Notes: generated by a model from the sequence alone, not told the origin. A DNA stretch of 39,840 nucleotides from Gammaproteobacteria bacterium (GCA_020849475.1 JADLGE010000090.1:1-39840), one strand, 5' to 3'; shown: positions 1 to 8,147, counted from the stretch's first letter. Numbers and translations: made by a program.

Positions 1-608
1 AGCTTTTCGAGATTGCGGCCGCGCGTGAAACCGGCGCGATCACCCTCGACCAGGAACAGCGTGATGCCCTTGGCGCCGGCCGCGCCGTCGGTCTTGGTTG
101 CGAGCACGATGAGATCGCACAGCTGGCCGTTGGAGATGAAGACCTTCTGGCCGTTGATGACGTAGTCATCGCCGTCACGCACCGCGCGTGTGCGGATGTT
201 TTTCAGATCGGAGCCGGCATGGGGCTCGGTCATGCCGAGCGAGCCGATCACTTCACCGCTGGCCATCTTCGGCAGCCACTTGTGCTTCTGCTCTTCGCTG
301 CCGAACGAACTCAAGTAAGTGGCGACCAGATCGGTGTGGATCATGAAGCCCGGGCCGGTGGCGCCGGCGCGCGCCATTTCCTCGAACATCACCACGTCGT
401 ATAACCAGTCGGCGCCGGGACCGCCGTAAGCTTCGGACACCGCGCAGCACAACATGCCGGCCGCGCCGGCCTTGCGCCACAGTTCGCGTGGCACGATGCC
501 GTCCTGTTCCCATTGCGCGTGGAAGGGCGTGATTTCCCTGGCGATGAACTTGCGGCAGGCATCGCGAAAGATCTCGTGCTCCGGCGAAAAGAGTGTGCGT
601 TCGATCAT
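1..608 (-). CDS. Acyl-CoA dehydrogenase, 3' end cut by window edge
   Basis: The first 202 codons of an FAD-dependent acyl-CoA dehydrogenase are present; the C-terminal half lies outside the window. It would introduce an alpha,beta double bond into an acyl-CoA and pass electrons to ETF. The N-terminal helical domain starts MIERTLFSPEHEIFRD. The middle-domain FAD/substrate motif GMTEPHAGSDL and the segment YVINGQKVFISNG are both clear. The ATG at 608 is the only sensible start. The N-terminus closely resembles that of the dehydrogenase at 4281-5417 (MLTRTLFEEEHHQF), so the two are probably paralogues. It lies 81 bases downstream of the FadJ-like gene on the same strand and is probably third in a MarR-headed operon. 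Substrate and catalytic base cannot be read from the fragment. Confidence 0.93.
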   Translation of the reverse strand, partial: MIERTLFSPEHEIFRDACRKFIAREITPFHAQWEQDGIVPRELWRKAGAAGMLCCAVSEAYGGPGADWLYDVVMFEEMARAGATGPGFMIHTDLVATYLSSFGSEEQKHKWLPKMASGEVIGSLGMTEPHAGSDLKNIRTRAVRDGDDYVINGQKVFISNGQLCDLIVLATKTDGAAGAKGITLFLVEGDRAGFTRGRNLEK

Positions 609-689
609 GCGTATGCGCTCCGTGCCGCGCGGGCGGCAGTGGTGCTCAGGAGACGAGCCGGGCTCATCATGTTCATCGTCCTCGTGATT

Positions 690-2375
690 TCAATGGGGAT
701 AGTAGGGAGCGGCGCGCAGTTCGGCCGGCGCGCGGGCGCCGGGCAGTTCGCCTCGCCGCAGCATGTCGAGATAGCTGAGCGGGCCGCCGCTCCAGGCGGG
801 GAAGCCGAGCGCGAACACCGCCAGCACATCGGCGTCTTCCGCGCAGGCGAACACGCCGGCATCGAACAGACGCGCCGCTTCCATGGCGACGGTGGTCATG
901 AGCTTGAGTCCATACACGCGGTCGACGTCGGTGTAGCCGGCGAGCGGCGCCACTTCGAGGCCAGCGTGCTGAAACAGGGCTTGCAGATCGAGTGCGTGGG
1001 CCACCGCGGCGCGCGCGCCGGGACTCGCGAGCTGTTGCTCGGCGCAGGCGCGCGTCACCTGTAACAGGCGGCTTGCCGCGCCGGGGGCCGCGGCCGTGGT
1101 GACGACCGGCGTCATGCGCAGACGGTTGGCGATGGCCAGCGCCGTGGCGGCCGCGACGGAGTCGTCACCGGCAATCTCCACGCAGTCGGCGCTTTCGAAC
1201 GCAGAGGCGATGCGCAATTCGGCCGCGCAGTCCGCTGGCGCCGCGTGCAGGACGCTGCGCACGCGCAGAGGGCAGGGCTGGGTGTGGTCCGCAGCGGCGT
1301 CATCAAACAGCAGTGTCGCATCGACGCTGTCGGTCGCGCCCCGCACTTCAAAACGTTTGGCCAGACGCGGCGGCACATCGGCGACGCCGCGCACCGCGAT
1401 GCGCTTGACGTCTGCCGCGCTTACAGCAACGCGTGCCGCTGCACGTTTCGGCGCCGCGGTCTTGGACAGGAAGCTGGTGCGCACCATGTTGCCCGCCACC
1501 GGACCGAGCATGAGCGGTAGGAAGCTGTCTATTTCAATTTCGATGCCGGCGTCGATGTCGCGCTGAAAGCCATCGCGCAGACATTGCATGATGGCGCCAA
1601 CGGCCGGGTACAAATGGGCAACGCGCGCGCCGGTGCAGGCCATCGCCAGCAGGCGTTCAGCGCCATCGGCGCCTTCGAGAAGATGCGCATGGTCGGCCGG
1701 CGCGCGCCAGCCGCGTCGGTCCCAGCGTGCGCCGGCGTCAGCATGACGCGCCATTTCCCGCGCGCTGGCGATGAGCGCGACGGGGTCGGCAAGGGCATCG
1801 ACGAGACCTGCTTCAAGGGCCGCGGACGGTGTGACCGGCTGGCCGCCGAGCAGCATGTGCGCGGCAAACGATGGCGAGGTGAGACGCGGCAGGCGCTGCG
1901 TGCCGCCCGCGCCGGGCAACAGGCCCAGCAGCACTTCCGGCAGGCCGAGGCACGGCGTCGAGCCCTGCGCGGCAAGGCGGTAATGACAGGCCATCGCGAG
2001 TTCGAGGCCACCGCCCAAGGCCAGGCCGTTGACGGCCGCCACGGTCGGCACGCGCACTCTTTCGAGTTTGCGCAGGGTGTAGGTCAAGCGCGAGAACACG
2101 CGACGAATCTCGGCCGGCGTGTGTTTGAAGCGCAAGGTGGTGAAGCCTTGCACCATCGAGAGATCGGCGCCGGCCATGAAGGCATCCTTGCCCGAGGCGA
2201 TGACCACGGCTTTCAACGCGCGCGAGTTTTCGATGAGGGCGATGAGCGCCGCGAGGTCGTCAATCATGTCGTCGGAGAAGACATTGAACGGCCGACCCGG
2301 CATGTCAATCAGCGCCACGGCGATGCCGTCGTCATCGATATCCAGGCGCAGATTGCGCAGCGCGTGCGAGCTCAT
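690..2375 (-). CDS. FadJ/PimF-like enoyl-CoA hydratase with degenerate 3-hydroxyacyl-CoA dehydrogenase part
   Basis: This 561-residue protein is shorter than the usual bifunctional beta-oxidation enzyme (about 700-730). The N-terminal crotonase domain (about 1-200) looks active: it has the oxyanion-hole segments FMAGADLS and ALGGGLELA and two acid residues at the FadB/FadJ catalytic positions (E125 in GGGLE, E147 in GLPEV). The C-terminal part (about 490-561) still resembles the 3-hydroxyacyl-CoA dehydrogenase C-terminal domain (VYGLKLMTTVAMEAARLFD, FPAWSGGPLSYLD). The Rossmann region between them is much shortened. I find no GxGxxG dinucleotide motif and no HFFxP-type catalytic histidine. 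It probably hydrates enoyl-CoA but may not oxidise with NAD. It starts 5 bases after the MarR gene ends, so the two are co-transcribed. Confidence 0.85.
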   Translation of the reverse strand: MSSHALRNLRLDIDDDGIAVALIDMPGRPFNVFSDDMIDDLAALIALIENSRALKAVVIASGKDAFMAGADLSMVQGFTTLRFKHTPAEIRRVFSRLTYTLRKLERVRVPTVAAVNGLALGGGLELAMACHYRLAAQGSTPCLGLPEVLLGLLPGAGGTQRLPRLTSPSFAAHMLLGGQPVTPSAALEAGLVDALADPVALIASAREMARHADAGARWDRRGWRAPADHAHLLEGADGAERLLAMACTGARVAHLYPAVGAIMQCLRDGFQRDIDAGIEIEIDSFLPLMLGPVAGNMVRTSFLSKTAAPKRAAARVAVSAADVKRIAVRGVADVPPRLAKRFEVRGATDSVDATLLFDDAAADHTQPCPLRVRSVLHAAPADCAAELRIASAFESADCVEIAGDDSVAAATALAIANRLRMTPVVTTAAAPGAASRLLQVTRACAEQQLASPGARAAVAHALDLQALFQHAGLEVAPLAGYTDVDRVYGLKLMTTVAMEAARLFDAGVFACAEDADVLAVFALGFPAWSGGPLSYLDMLRRGELPGARAPAELRAAPYYPH

Positions 2376-2380
2376 GCGCG

Positions 2381-2872
2381 CTACTCGGAGACCTTGCCGG
2401 CGGTCATCTTGAGCAGGTTGTCCTTGATGGCGCGCAGGGTGCGGGCCGCGGCGCGCACGTCCTCGGGCGCGATGCCGGCCAGGATCTCGGCATTGGTCGG
2501 TTCGGAGATCGAACGCATCTTGTTTACCACCTTGCGGCCGGCGGGGGTCAGGAAGATGCGTTTGACGCGACGGTCCTTGGCATCGCTGCGGCGTTCCACC
2601 AGCTCCACCGCTTCGAGCCGGTCGACCAGGCCGCCGAGCGCGACCTTGCCGAGATCGAGCTGCGCGGCGAGTTCGGATTGCGCCATGCCATCCTTGCGTC
2701 CGAGATAGGCCAGCACCCAGGCCTGCGAGCGGGTCACGCCGGCGGGCTTGAGCGCGGCGTTGTATATGATGCGGCGCAGACGCGAGGTGTCGTGGATGTA
2801 GAAGCCGAGGCGTATCGCCCAGTCTTCGTCAGTGACCTCGTCGTCGCGCTGGTCTTCGTCTTCGCGCGCCAT
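2381..2872 (-). CDS. MarR-family transcriptional regulator (BadR-like by context)
   Basis: This 163-residue winged-helix regulator has a MarR core: SQAWVLAYLGRKDGMAQSEL, then the recognition region LGKVALGGLVDRLEAVELVERR, then the beta-wing DRRVKRIFLTPAGRKV. I chose the ATG at 2872 because GGGAGG lies just upstream; a longer form would begin near 2944. It is transcribed away from the acyl-CoA dehydrogenase/BadH/BadI-like operon that starts at 3103, and it heads its own minus-strand operon. In Rhodopseudomonas palustris the cyclohexanecarboxylate genes (badHI, aliAB, badK) are repressed by the MarR protein BadR, whose effector is a CoA thioester. The same arrangement here suggests a comparable CoA-thioester-sensing repressor. 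The MarR assignment is firm; the ligand is inferred. Confidence 0.9.
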   Translation of the reverse strand: MAREDEDQRDDEVTDEDWAIRLGFYIHDTSRLRRIIYNAALKPAGVTRSQAWVLAYLGRKDGMAQSELAAQLDLGKVALGGLVDRLEAVELVERRSDAKDRRVKRIFLTPAGRKVVNKMRSISEPTNAEILAGIAPEDVRAAARTLRAIKDNLLKMTAGKVSE

Positions 2873-2962
2873 GCTTCCTCCCGTTTCGAGATCACTGCTG
2901 GCCAGCTTCGTGGCGACGCGGGAAAGTATATCGACGCTGACCATACGCAGGTGTAAATCGCT

Positions 2963-2991
2963 TTGACAGAGGTAATACGCATGCTTACTAT
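2963..2991 (+). promoter_or_regulatory. Sigma-70-type promoter of the acyl-CoA dehydrogenase/BadHI-like operon
   Basis: A perfect -35 box TTGACA (2963-2968) is followed 17 bases later by TACTAT (2986-2991), a 4-of-6 match to the -10 box. It lies in the divergent intergenic region and points at the gene starting at 3103, leaving a leader of about 105 bases. The -10 box sits inside the motif shared with 11172-11190. Confidence 0.6.
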
Positions 2992-2997
2992 ACGTAG
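2980..2997. promoter_or_regulatory. Possible operator, copy A (shared motif CATGCkTACTATAyG)
   Basis: The sequence CATGCTTACTATACGTAG overlaps the -10 box of the 2963 promoter. A near-identical sequence lies in the other divergent promoter region at 11172-11190. A shared sequence at two acyl-CoA gene promoters suggests one regulator for both, and the adjacent MarR protein is the obvious candidate. The site is only weakly palindromic, so this is inference. Confidence 0.4.
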
Positions 2998-3102
2998 GCT
3001 AATCTGTTCGTCAAGCTGTCGCATGCACCTTTCGCGCGGCCCCAGGGCTGCGCCCGTGCCGCCGTTTTCCCTGTTCGCCAGACATCACTGAAGGAGACAC
3101 TC

Positions 3103-4269
3103 GTGGATTTCGATTTGACCGAAGAGCAGCGCGCGATCCAGCAGGCGGTGCGCGCAGTGGTGCAGAAGTTCGACGCCGACTATTGGCTCGAGCGCGACGA
3201 CGACGGTGAATTCCCGCATGCCTTCCATGCCGCCATGGCCGAAGCCGGCTGGCTGGGCATCACCATGCCGGAAGCCTATGGCGGCGCGGGGCTGGGCGTG
3301 ACCGAGGCCGCGCTCATGATGCACGAGGTGGTGAGCAATGGCGGTGGCATCGCCGCGGCGTCGACCGTGCACATCAACCTGGTCGGGCCGCATCCCATTG
3401 TGGTGTTCGGCACCGACGATCAGAAGCGGCGCTGGGTGCCGCGCCTGGTGGCGGGACAGGACAAGTGCTGCTTCGGCGTCACCGAACCCGACGCCGGCCT
3501 CAACACCACCCACATCAAGACCTTCGCCAAGAAGGTCGACGGCGGCTATCTCGTCAACGGTCAGAAGGTGTGGACCTCCACCGGCCAGGTGGCGAGCAAA
3601 ATCATGTTGCTGGCGCGCACCACGCGCCTCGAAGACTGCAAGCGCCCGACCGATGGCATCAGTGTGTTTTACACCGATGTCGACCGCAGCAAGATGGAAA
3701 TCAAACGCATTCCGAAGATGGGCCGCAAGGCGGTCGATTCCAACGCGGTGTTCATCGACAACCTGTTCATTCCCGACGACGACCTCATCGGTCAGGAAGG
3801 GAAGGGTTTCGGTTACATCCTGCACAGCCTGAATCCCGAGCGCGTGCTGATTGCCATCGAAGCCATCGGCGTCGGCCAGGATGCGCTGCGACGCGCCACG
3901 CGCTATGCACAGGAACGCGTGGTGTTCGACCGACCCATCGGCATGAACCAGGGCATTCAACATCCGCTGGCCGAAAACTGGATGAATCTCGAAGCGGCCT
4001 ACACCATTGCCATGAAGGCGGCGTGGCTGTACGACAACGGCCGTCCCTGCGGCGCGGAAGCCAATGCCGCCAAGTTTCTCGGCGCCAAGGCCGGCCACGA
4101 TGCCTGCCTGCAGGCGGTGATGACCCACGGTGGTTTCGGCTATGCGCGCGAGTACCACGTTGAACGCCTGCTGCGCGAAGTGACCATCACGCGCATCGCG
4201 CCGGTCACCGAGCAGCTGATCAAATGCTTCATCGCCGAAAAGGTGCTGGACCTGCCGAAGAGCTATTGA
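3103..4269 (+). CDS. Acyl-CoA dehydrogenase (first gene of BadHI-like operon)
   Basis: This 388-residue enzyme has the complete acyl-CoA dehydrogenase fold. It starts at GTG 3103, preceded by AAGGAGA at a good distance. The N-terminal helices run to about residue 120, with GVTEPDAGLNTTHIKT and LVNGQKVWTSTGQ in the middle domain and the C-terminal helical domain from about 235. The usual late catalytic glutamate (YEG motif) is replaced: the matching stretch reads RIAPVTEQL. Instead E246 in LNPERVLIA sits where long-chain and isovaleryl-CoA dehydrogenases carry their catalytic base. It is followed 11 bases later by a second dehydrogenase. With BadH- and BadI-like genes downstream, an AliB-like (cyclohexanecarboxyl-CoA) or branched/cyclic acyl-CoA role is plausible but unproven. 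Confidence 0.93.
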   Translation: MDFDLTEEQRAIQQAVRAVVQKFDADYWLERDDDGEFPHAFHAAMAEAGWLGITMPEAYGGAGLGVTEAALMMHEVVSNGGGIAAASTVHINLVGPHPIVVFGTDDQKRRWVPRLVAGQDKCCFGVTEPDAGLNTTHIKTFAKKVDGGYLVNGQKVWTSTGQVASKIMLLARTTRLEDCKRPTDGISVFYTDVDRSKMEIKRIPKMGRKAVDSNAVFIDNLFIPDDDLIGQEGKGFGYILHSLNPERVLIAIEAIGVGQDALRRATRYAQERVVFDRPIGMNQGIQHPLAENWMNLEAAYTIAMKAAWLYDNGRPCGAEANAAKFLGAKAGHDACLQAVMTHGGFGYAREYHVERLLREVTITRIAPVTEQLIKCFIAEKVLDLPKSY

Positions 4270-4280
4270 GGACGACGGCC

Positions 4281-5417
4281 ATGCTCACGCGCACTCTTTT
4301 CGAGGAAGAACATCACCAGTTCCGCGCTGCGGTGCGCCGCTTCTTTGCCGCCGAATTGACGCCCAATATCGCGCGCTGGGAAGCGCAGGGCCAGGTCGAC
4401 AAATCCTTCTGGCGGGCCTGCGGCGAGCAGGGCGTGCTGTGCCCGGACATGCCTGAAATCTATGGCGGCGCCGGCCTCGATTTCCGTGCCAATGCCATCG
4501 TGCTGGAGGAGACTTCCTATACCGGATCAGCGACGCCGGCGTTTGGCGTGCATTCCGATATCGTCGCCCACTACCTCTTGAAGTACGCCCACGAGGACGT
4601 ACGCCAGGCGTGGATTCCGCGCATGATTGACGGCAGCGCCATCGCCTGCATCTGCATGACCGAGCCGGGCGGCGGCAGCGATCTGAAAGCCATCCGCACC
4701 TCGGCCGTGCGCGAAGGTGATCAGTACCGCCTCAATGGCGCCAAGACCTTCATCACCAACGGCGTGACGGCCGACATCGCCATCATCGCCGCGCGCACCG
4801 GCGCTGAACCCGGCGCCAAGAGCATCTCGCTGTTCTTCTGTGAAACCGACCGACCGGGCTACAAGATTGGGCGCAAGCTCGACAAGGTCGGGCAGGCTTC
4901 GTCCGACGTCGCCGAGATTTTTTTCGATGACCTCATGGTGCCGGCGCACTACCTGCTCGGCGCCGAGAACCAAGGCTTCGCGTACATGATGCAGGAGCTG
5001 CCGCAGGAGCGCATGTCGATTGCCGTCACTGCCCATTCCGCCGCGCAGCGCGCCTACGATCTGACCGTCGACTATGTGAAGCAGCGCCAGGCTTTTGGCC
5101 ACAGCCTCATGGAATTCCAGAACACGCGTTTTGTGCTGGCGGAGCTGCGCACCCAACTGCAGGTCGGCTGGGCGCATCTCGACGCCTGCATGAGTGCGCT
5201 GGTGGCGAAGCAGCTCAGCACCGCTCAGGCGGCGTCGGCCAAGCTCTTCCACACCGAACTGCGCTCGCAGGTGACCGATGCCTGCGTGCAGCTCTTCGGT
5301 GGCTATGGCTACATGAACGAATACGAGATCGCGCGGCTGTGGAAAGACACGCGCATCCAGCGCATCTACGGCGGCTCGTCCGAGATCATGAAAGAACTGA
5401 TCAGCCGCGCCATCTGA
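4281..5417 (+). CDS. Acyl-CoA dehydrogenase (second gene of operon)
   Basis: This 378-residue acyl-CoA dehydrogenase begins at ATG 4281, with GAGGA just after the previous stop; an upstream in-frame start at 4224 would overlap the preceding gene and adds no family sequence. The motifs are CMTEPGGGSDLKAIRT, YRLNGAKTFITNG and the C-terminal LFGGYGYMNEYEIARLWKDT. As in the upstream gene, the late catalytic glutamate is missing (RIYGGSSEIM) and a glutamate is present in the alternative position (LPQERMSIA). It closely resembles the truncated dehydrogenase at 1-608. Tandem dehydrogenases could form a heteromer, as pimeloyl-CoA dehydrogenase PimC/PimD does, or could act at different steps. Substrate unknown. 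Confidence 0.93.
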   Translation: MLTRTLFEEEHHQFRAAVRRFFAAELTPNIARWEAQGQVDKSFWRACGEQGVLCPDMPEIYGGAGLDFRANAIVLEETSYTGSATPAFGVHSDIVAHYLLKYAHEDVRQAWIPRMIDGSAIACICMTEPGGGSDLKAIRTSAVREGDQYRLNGAKTFITNGVTADIAIIAARTGAEPGAKSISLFFCETDRPGYKIGRKLDKVGQASSDVAEIFFDDLMVPAHYLLGAENQGFAYMMQELPQERMSIAVTAHSAAQRAYDLTVDYVKQRQAFGHSLMEFQNTRFVLAELRTQLQVGWAHLDACMSALVAKQLSTAQAASAKLFHTELRSQVTDACVQLFGGYGYMNEYEIARLWKDTRIQRIYGGSSEIMKELISRAI

Positions 5418-5432
5418 GCCGCCGATTCCACG

Positions 5433-6368
5433 ATGTCACTGCCAGCACTGTTTGCTCCGCTGCGCGCGCCCGTCATGGCGGCGCCGATGTTCATCGTCTC
5501 GACGCCGGCGCTGGTGATTGCGCAATGCCGGGCCGGCATCGTCGGCTCGATGCCGGCACTCAATGCGCGCACCGATGTGCAACTCGATGCGTGGCTGGGC
5601 GACATCCGCGCTGCCTTGGGCGCGCACGACGCACCGTTCGCCATCAACCAGATTGCCCATCGCAGCAATGATCGGCTGGCGCGGGACACCGAGCTCATCG
5701 TCCAGCACCGCGTGCCCATCGTCATCATCAGCCTGTCGGCGGACCGCGACATCGTCGACGCCGTGCACGGCTACGGCGGTCTCGTGTTCAACGACGTGAT
5801 CTCTGATCGCCATGCACGCAAAGCCATCGACAATGGCTGCGACGGCCTCATCGCGGTGGCGGCTGGCGCGGGCGGTCACACCGGCAATGTTTCGCCCTTC
5901 GCCCTCGTGGAAGAGATTCGCAGCTGGTGGGACGGGCCGCTGGCGCTGTCTGGCGCGATTGCGACCGGCCGCAGCGTGCTGGCGGCGCTGGCGGCGGGCG
6001 CCGATCTGGCTTACATCGGCACGCCGTTCATCGCCACCCTTGAAGCGAATGCGGTGGACGAATACAAAGCAATGGTGACCGCCGCGCGCAGTGCCGACAT
6101 CGTCACCACCGACGATTTCAGTGGTGTGCCAGCCAACTTCCTGGCCGGCTCCATTGCCCGCGCGGGCCTCGACCCGCGTGCCTTGCGGCGCGACCCCGGG
6201 CAGGCCACCAACGTCAGCCCCAGTGGTGATTCGCACAAGACCTGGCGCGACATCTGGGGCTGTGGCCACGGGGTCGGCGCCGTCACGGATATCGTGCCGG
6301 CGGCCCAGCGTGTGGCAGGATTGATTTCCGAATACCAGGCCGCGCGTGTCGCCTTCGGCCTGCGCTGA
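5433..6368 (+). CDS. Nitronate monooxygenase / 2-nitropropane dioxygenase-family FMN protein
   Basis: This 311-residue TIM-barrel flavoprotein begins 15 bases after the second dehydrogenase. It shows the N-terminal LRAPVMAAPMFIVSTP, the active-site segment VAAGAGGHTG with the conserved histidine H149, the FMN-phosphate regions LSGAIATGRSVLAALAAGAD and IGTPFIATLEA, and a C-terminal helical tail. Members oxidise alkyl nitronates with O2 and FMN. Many homologues in catabolic operons have no known nitro substrate, and some family members act as enoyl reductases. Its place between acyl-CoA dehydrogenases and BadH/BadI-like enzymes suggests an undescribed redox step on the same CoA substrate or removal of a reactive by-product. 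The family call is secure; the substrate is not. Confidence 0.88.
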   Translation: MSLPALFAPLRAPVMAAPMFIVSTPALVIAQCRAGIVGSMPALNARTDVQLDAWLGDIRAALGAHDAPFAINQIAHRSNDRLARDTELIVQHRVPIVIISLSADRDIVDAVHGYGGLVFNDVISDRHARKAIDNGCDGLIAVAAGAGGHTGNVSPFALVEEIRSWWDGPLALSGAIATGRSVLAALAAGADLAYIGTPFIATLEANAVDEYKAMVTAARSADIVTTDDFSGVPANFLAGSIARAGLDPRALRRDPGQATNVSPSGDSHKTWRDIWGCGHGVGAVTDIVPAAQRVAGLISEYQAARVAFGLR

Positions 6369-6400
6369 GTTTTCACAAGCATTCGACGAGGAGCGTTTTC

Positions 6401-7195
6401 ATGGATCTCGGACTCAAAGACAAAGCCGTCATCGTCACCGGTGGCGGTTCCAACATCGGCCGCGCCATCGTGCTCGGCTTTGCGCGTGAAGGCGCGAAGA
6501 TCACCATCGGCGACATCGACCTCGCACAGGCCAACGCGGTGGCCGACGAGGCGCGCAAGGCCGGCGCCGCCGCCGTTCAGGTCGCGCAGTGCGATGTCAC
6601 CTCCCTCGAGCAGGTGCAGGCGATGTTCAAGCAGACCACCGACGCTTACGGCGCGCTCGACGTGCTGGTCAACAACGTCGGCTGGGACAAGCTCATGTTC
6701 TTCACCCAGACCACGCCAGATCTGTGGGCCAAGATCATCCAGGTCAATTTCGTCGGCATGTTGAACTGCACCCACACCGCGCTTTCGATCATGGCGCCGC
6801 AGAACAAGGGCGCCATCGTCTCGATAAGCTCCGACGCCAGCCGTCAGGGCGAGCCGCGCGAAGCGGTGTATGGCGGCATGAAGGCCGGCGTCAACAGCTT
6901 CATGAAGACCATCGCCAAGGAAAACGGCCGTAACGGCATACGCTGCAACGTGGTGTGCCCGGGCGTGACCATTCCCGCCGACACTTCGGAAGTCGGCGCC
7001 AACAGCATGTGGGTCAACAAGGACAGCATGTTCACACCAGACCAGCTTGCGCAGATTGCCAAGAGCCTGCCGCTCAAGAAGATAGGCCGACCGGAAGATG
7101 TCGCCAATGCCGTGGTGTTTCTCGCCTCCGATGCCGCCGGACATGTCACCGGCCAGGTGCTGAGTGTGAGCGGCGGCTATTCGATGATCGGTTGA
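6401..7195 (+). CDS. badH: BadH-like SDR: 2-hydroxycyclohexanecarboxyl-CoA dehydrogenase candidate
   Basis: This 264-residue short-chain dehydrogenase has the cofactor motif TGGGSNIG (13-20), NNVGW (about 91-95) and a catalytic triad of S144, Y157 and K161. The stretches NNVGWDK and SISSDASRQGEPREAVYGG resemble BadH of Rhodopseudomonas palustris, which oxidises 2-hydroxycyclohexane-1-carboxyl-CoA to the 2-keto compound with NAD. The next gene, 31 bases on, is BadI-like, and BadI acts on exactly that product, so the pair supports the call. It is preceded by GAGGAG. The ring may carry substituents, and a generic beta-hydroxyacyl-CoA role cannot be excluded. The symbol is assigned by resemblance recalled from the family, not by a search. 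Confidence 0.78.
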   Translation: MDLGLKDKAVIVTGGGSNIGRAIVLGFAREGAKITIGDIDLAQANAVADEARKAGAAAVQVAQCDVTSLEQVQAMFKQTTDAYGALDVLVNNVGWDKLMFFTQTTPDLWAKIIQVNFVGMLNCTHTALSIMAPQNKGAIVSISSDASRQGEPREAVYGGMKAGVNSFMKTIAKENGRNGIRCNVVCPGVTIPADTSEVGANSMWVNKDSMFTPDQLAQIAKSLPLKKIGRPEDVANAVVFLASDAAGHVTGQVLSVSGGYSMIG

Positions 7196-7226
7196 ACAAC
7201 GATTCAAGAACTCGAGGAGAAACCCC

Positions 7227-8024
7227 ATGAGCAATTACGAAGACGTGCTTTACGAGAAGGTCGGTCGCACCGCCATCATCACCATCAATCGCCCGACCAA
7301 GTACAACGCGTTCCGCCCGCGCACCGTGGTCGAACTGCTGGACGCCTTCCAGATGGCGGGTTGGGATCGGGACATCGGTTCGGTGGTGTTCACCGGCGCC
7401 GGCGGCAAGGCCTTCTGCACCGGCGGTGACCAGTCCGATCACAGCGGCGGTCAGTACGGCAACAACGATGCGCGCGGCGCGGTTGGTATGCCGGTGGAAG
7501 AACTGCATTCGGTGATCCGCGACATTCCCAAGCCCGTCATCGCCAAGGTGCGCGGCTATGCCATCGGCGGCGGCAACGTGTTCTGCACTCTGTGCGACAT
7601 GACCATCGCGTCCGACAACGCCATCTTCGGCCAGGTCGGCCCCAAGATGGGCTCGGTCGATCCTGGCTTCGGCACTGCTTACCTCGCACGCGTGGTGGGT
7701 GAGAAGAAGGCGCGCGAGATCTGGTACATGTGCAAGCGTTACTCCGCCAAGGAAGCGCTGGACATGGGCCTCATCAATGCGGTGGTGCCGGACGCTGAAC
7801 TCGACGACGAAGTGATGCGCTGGTGCGAAGAGCTCAACAAGCGCAGCCCGACCGCCATTGCGCTCGCCAAGAAGAGCTTCAACGCCGACACCGAGTCCAT
7901 CCGCGGCATGGGCCAGCTCGCCATGCAGGCGCTGCGTCTTTACTACTACACCGAGGAATCGCAGGAAGGCGTGAAGGCCCTGAACGAGAAGCGCGAGCCG
8001 GACTTCATGAAATTTTATCGGTAA
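7227..8024 (+). CDS. badI: BadI-like 2-ketocyclohexanecarboxyl-CoA hydrolase (crotonase family)
   Basis: This 265-residue crotonase-fold enzyme has the oxyanion-hole region AFCTGGDQSDHSG and the segment VRGYAIGGGNVFCTLCDM. It also has IFGQVGPKMGSVDPGFGTAY, VGEKKAREIWYMCKRYSAKE and a C-terminus TEESQEGVKALNEKREPDF. These stretches closely match what I recall of BadI, which hydrolytically opens 2-ketocyclohexane-1-carboxyl-CoA to pimeloyl-CoA. The relative MenB (naphthoate synthase) shares part of this pattern, but no menaquinone genes are nearby and a BadH-like dehydrogenase is directly upstream. GAGGAG precedes the ATG. It is the last gene of the operon starting at 3103; a repeat copy at 8040 follows. 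Product: a ring-opened dicarboxyl-CoA for beta-oxidation. Confidence 0.82.
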   Translation: MSNYEDVLYEKVGRTAIITINRPTKYNAFRPRTVVELLDAFQMAGWDRDIGSVVFTGAGGKAFCTGGDQSDHSGGQYGNNDARGAVGMPVEELHSVIRDIPKPVIAKVRGYAIGGGNVFCTLCDMTIASDNAIFGQVGPKMGSVDPGFGTAYLARVVGEKKAREIWYMCKRYSAKEALDMGLINAVVPDAELDDEVMRWCEELNKRSPTAIALAKKSFNADTESIRGMGQLAMQALRLYYYTEESQEGVKALNEKREPDFMKFYR

Positions 8025-8039
8025 CAGCGCCCGTTGAAA

Positions 8040-8061
8040 GCGCGAATGAATTCGCACCTGC
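8040..8061. repeat. REP-like palindrome, single copy
   Basis: The core GCGAATGAATTCGCACCTGC matches, inverted, the repeat seen at 14772, 14834, 27045, 27095 and 33191. It lies between two plus-strand genes, 15 bases after the BadI-like stop codon. No partner copy was seen nearby. Confidence 0.7.
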
Positions 8062-8147
8062 GAGGGCGATTTCAATTGCGCATTCCATTGCCTGCCGTGA
8101 TTGTGCAATCCTCGTCTCATGCATGGACATGAGGCGGGGAATGCAGC

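Noticed and set aside
1584..2708. Long plus-strand open frame opposite the FadJ-like and MarR genes
   Set aside because: It is rich in Arg, Ala, His and Gly, has no family motif, and lies fully antisense to well-supported genes. High GC content produces such frames.
3085..4158. Long minus-strand open frame opposite the first acyl-CoA dehydrogenase
   Set aside because: Antisense shadow with His/Ala/Gly-rich translation and no recognisable domain; the plus-strand gene has all family motifs.
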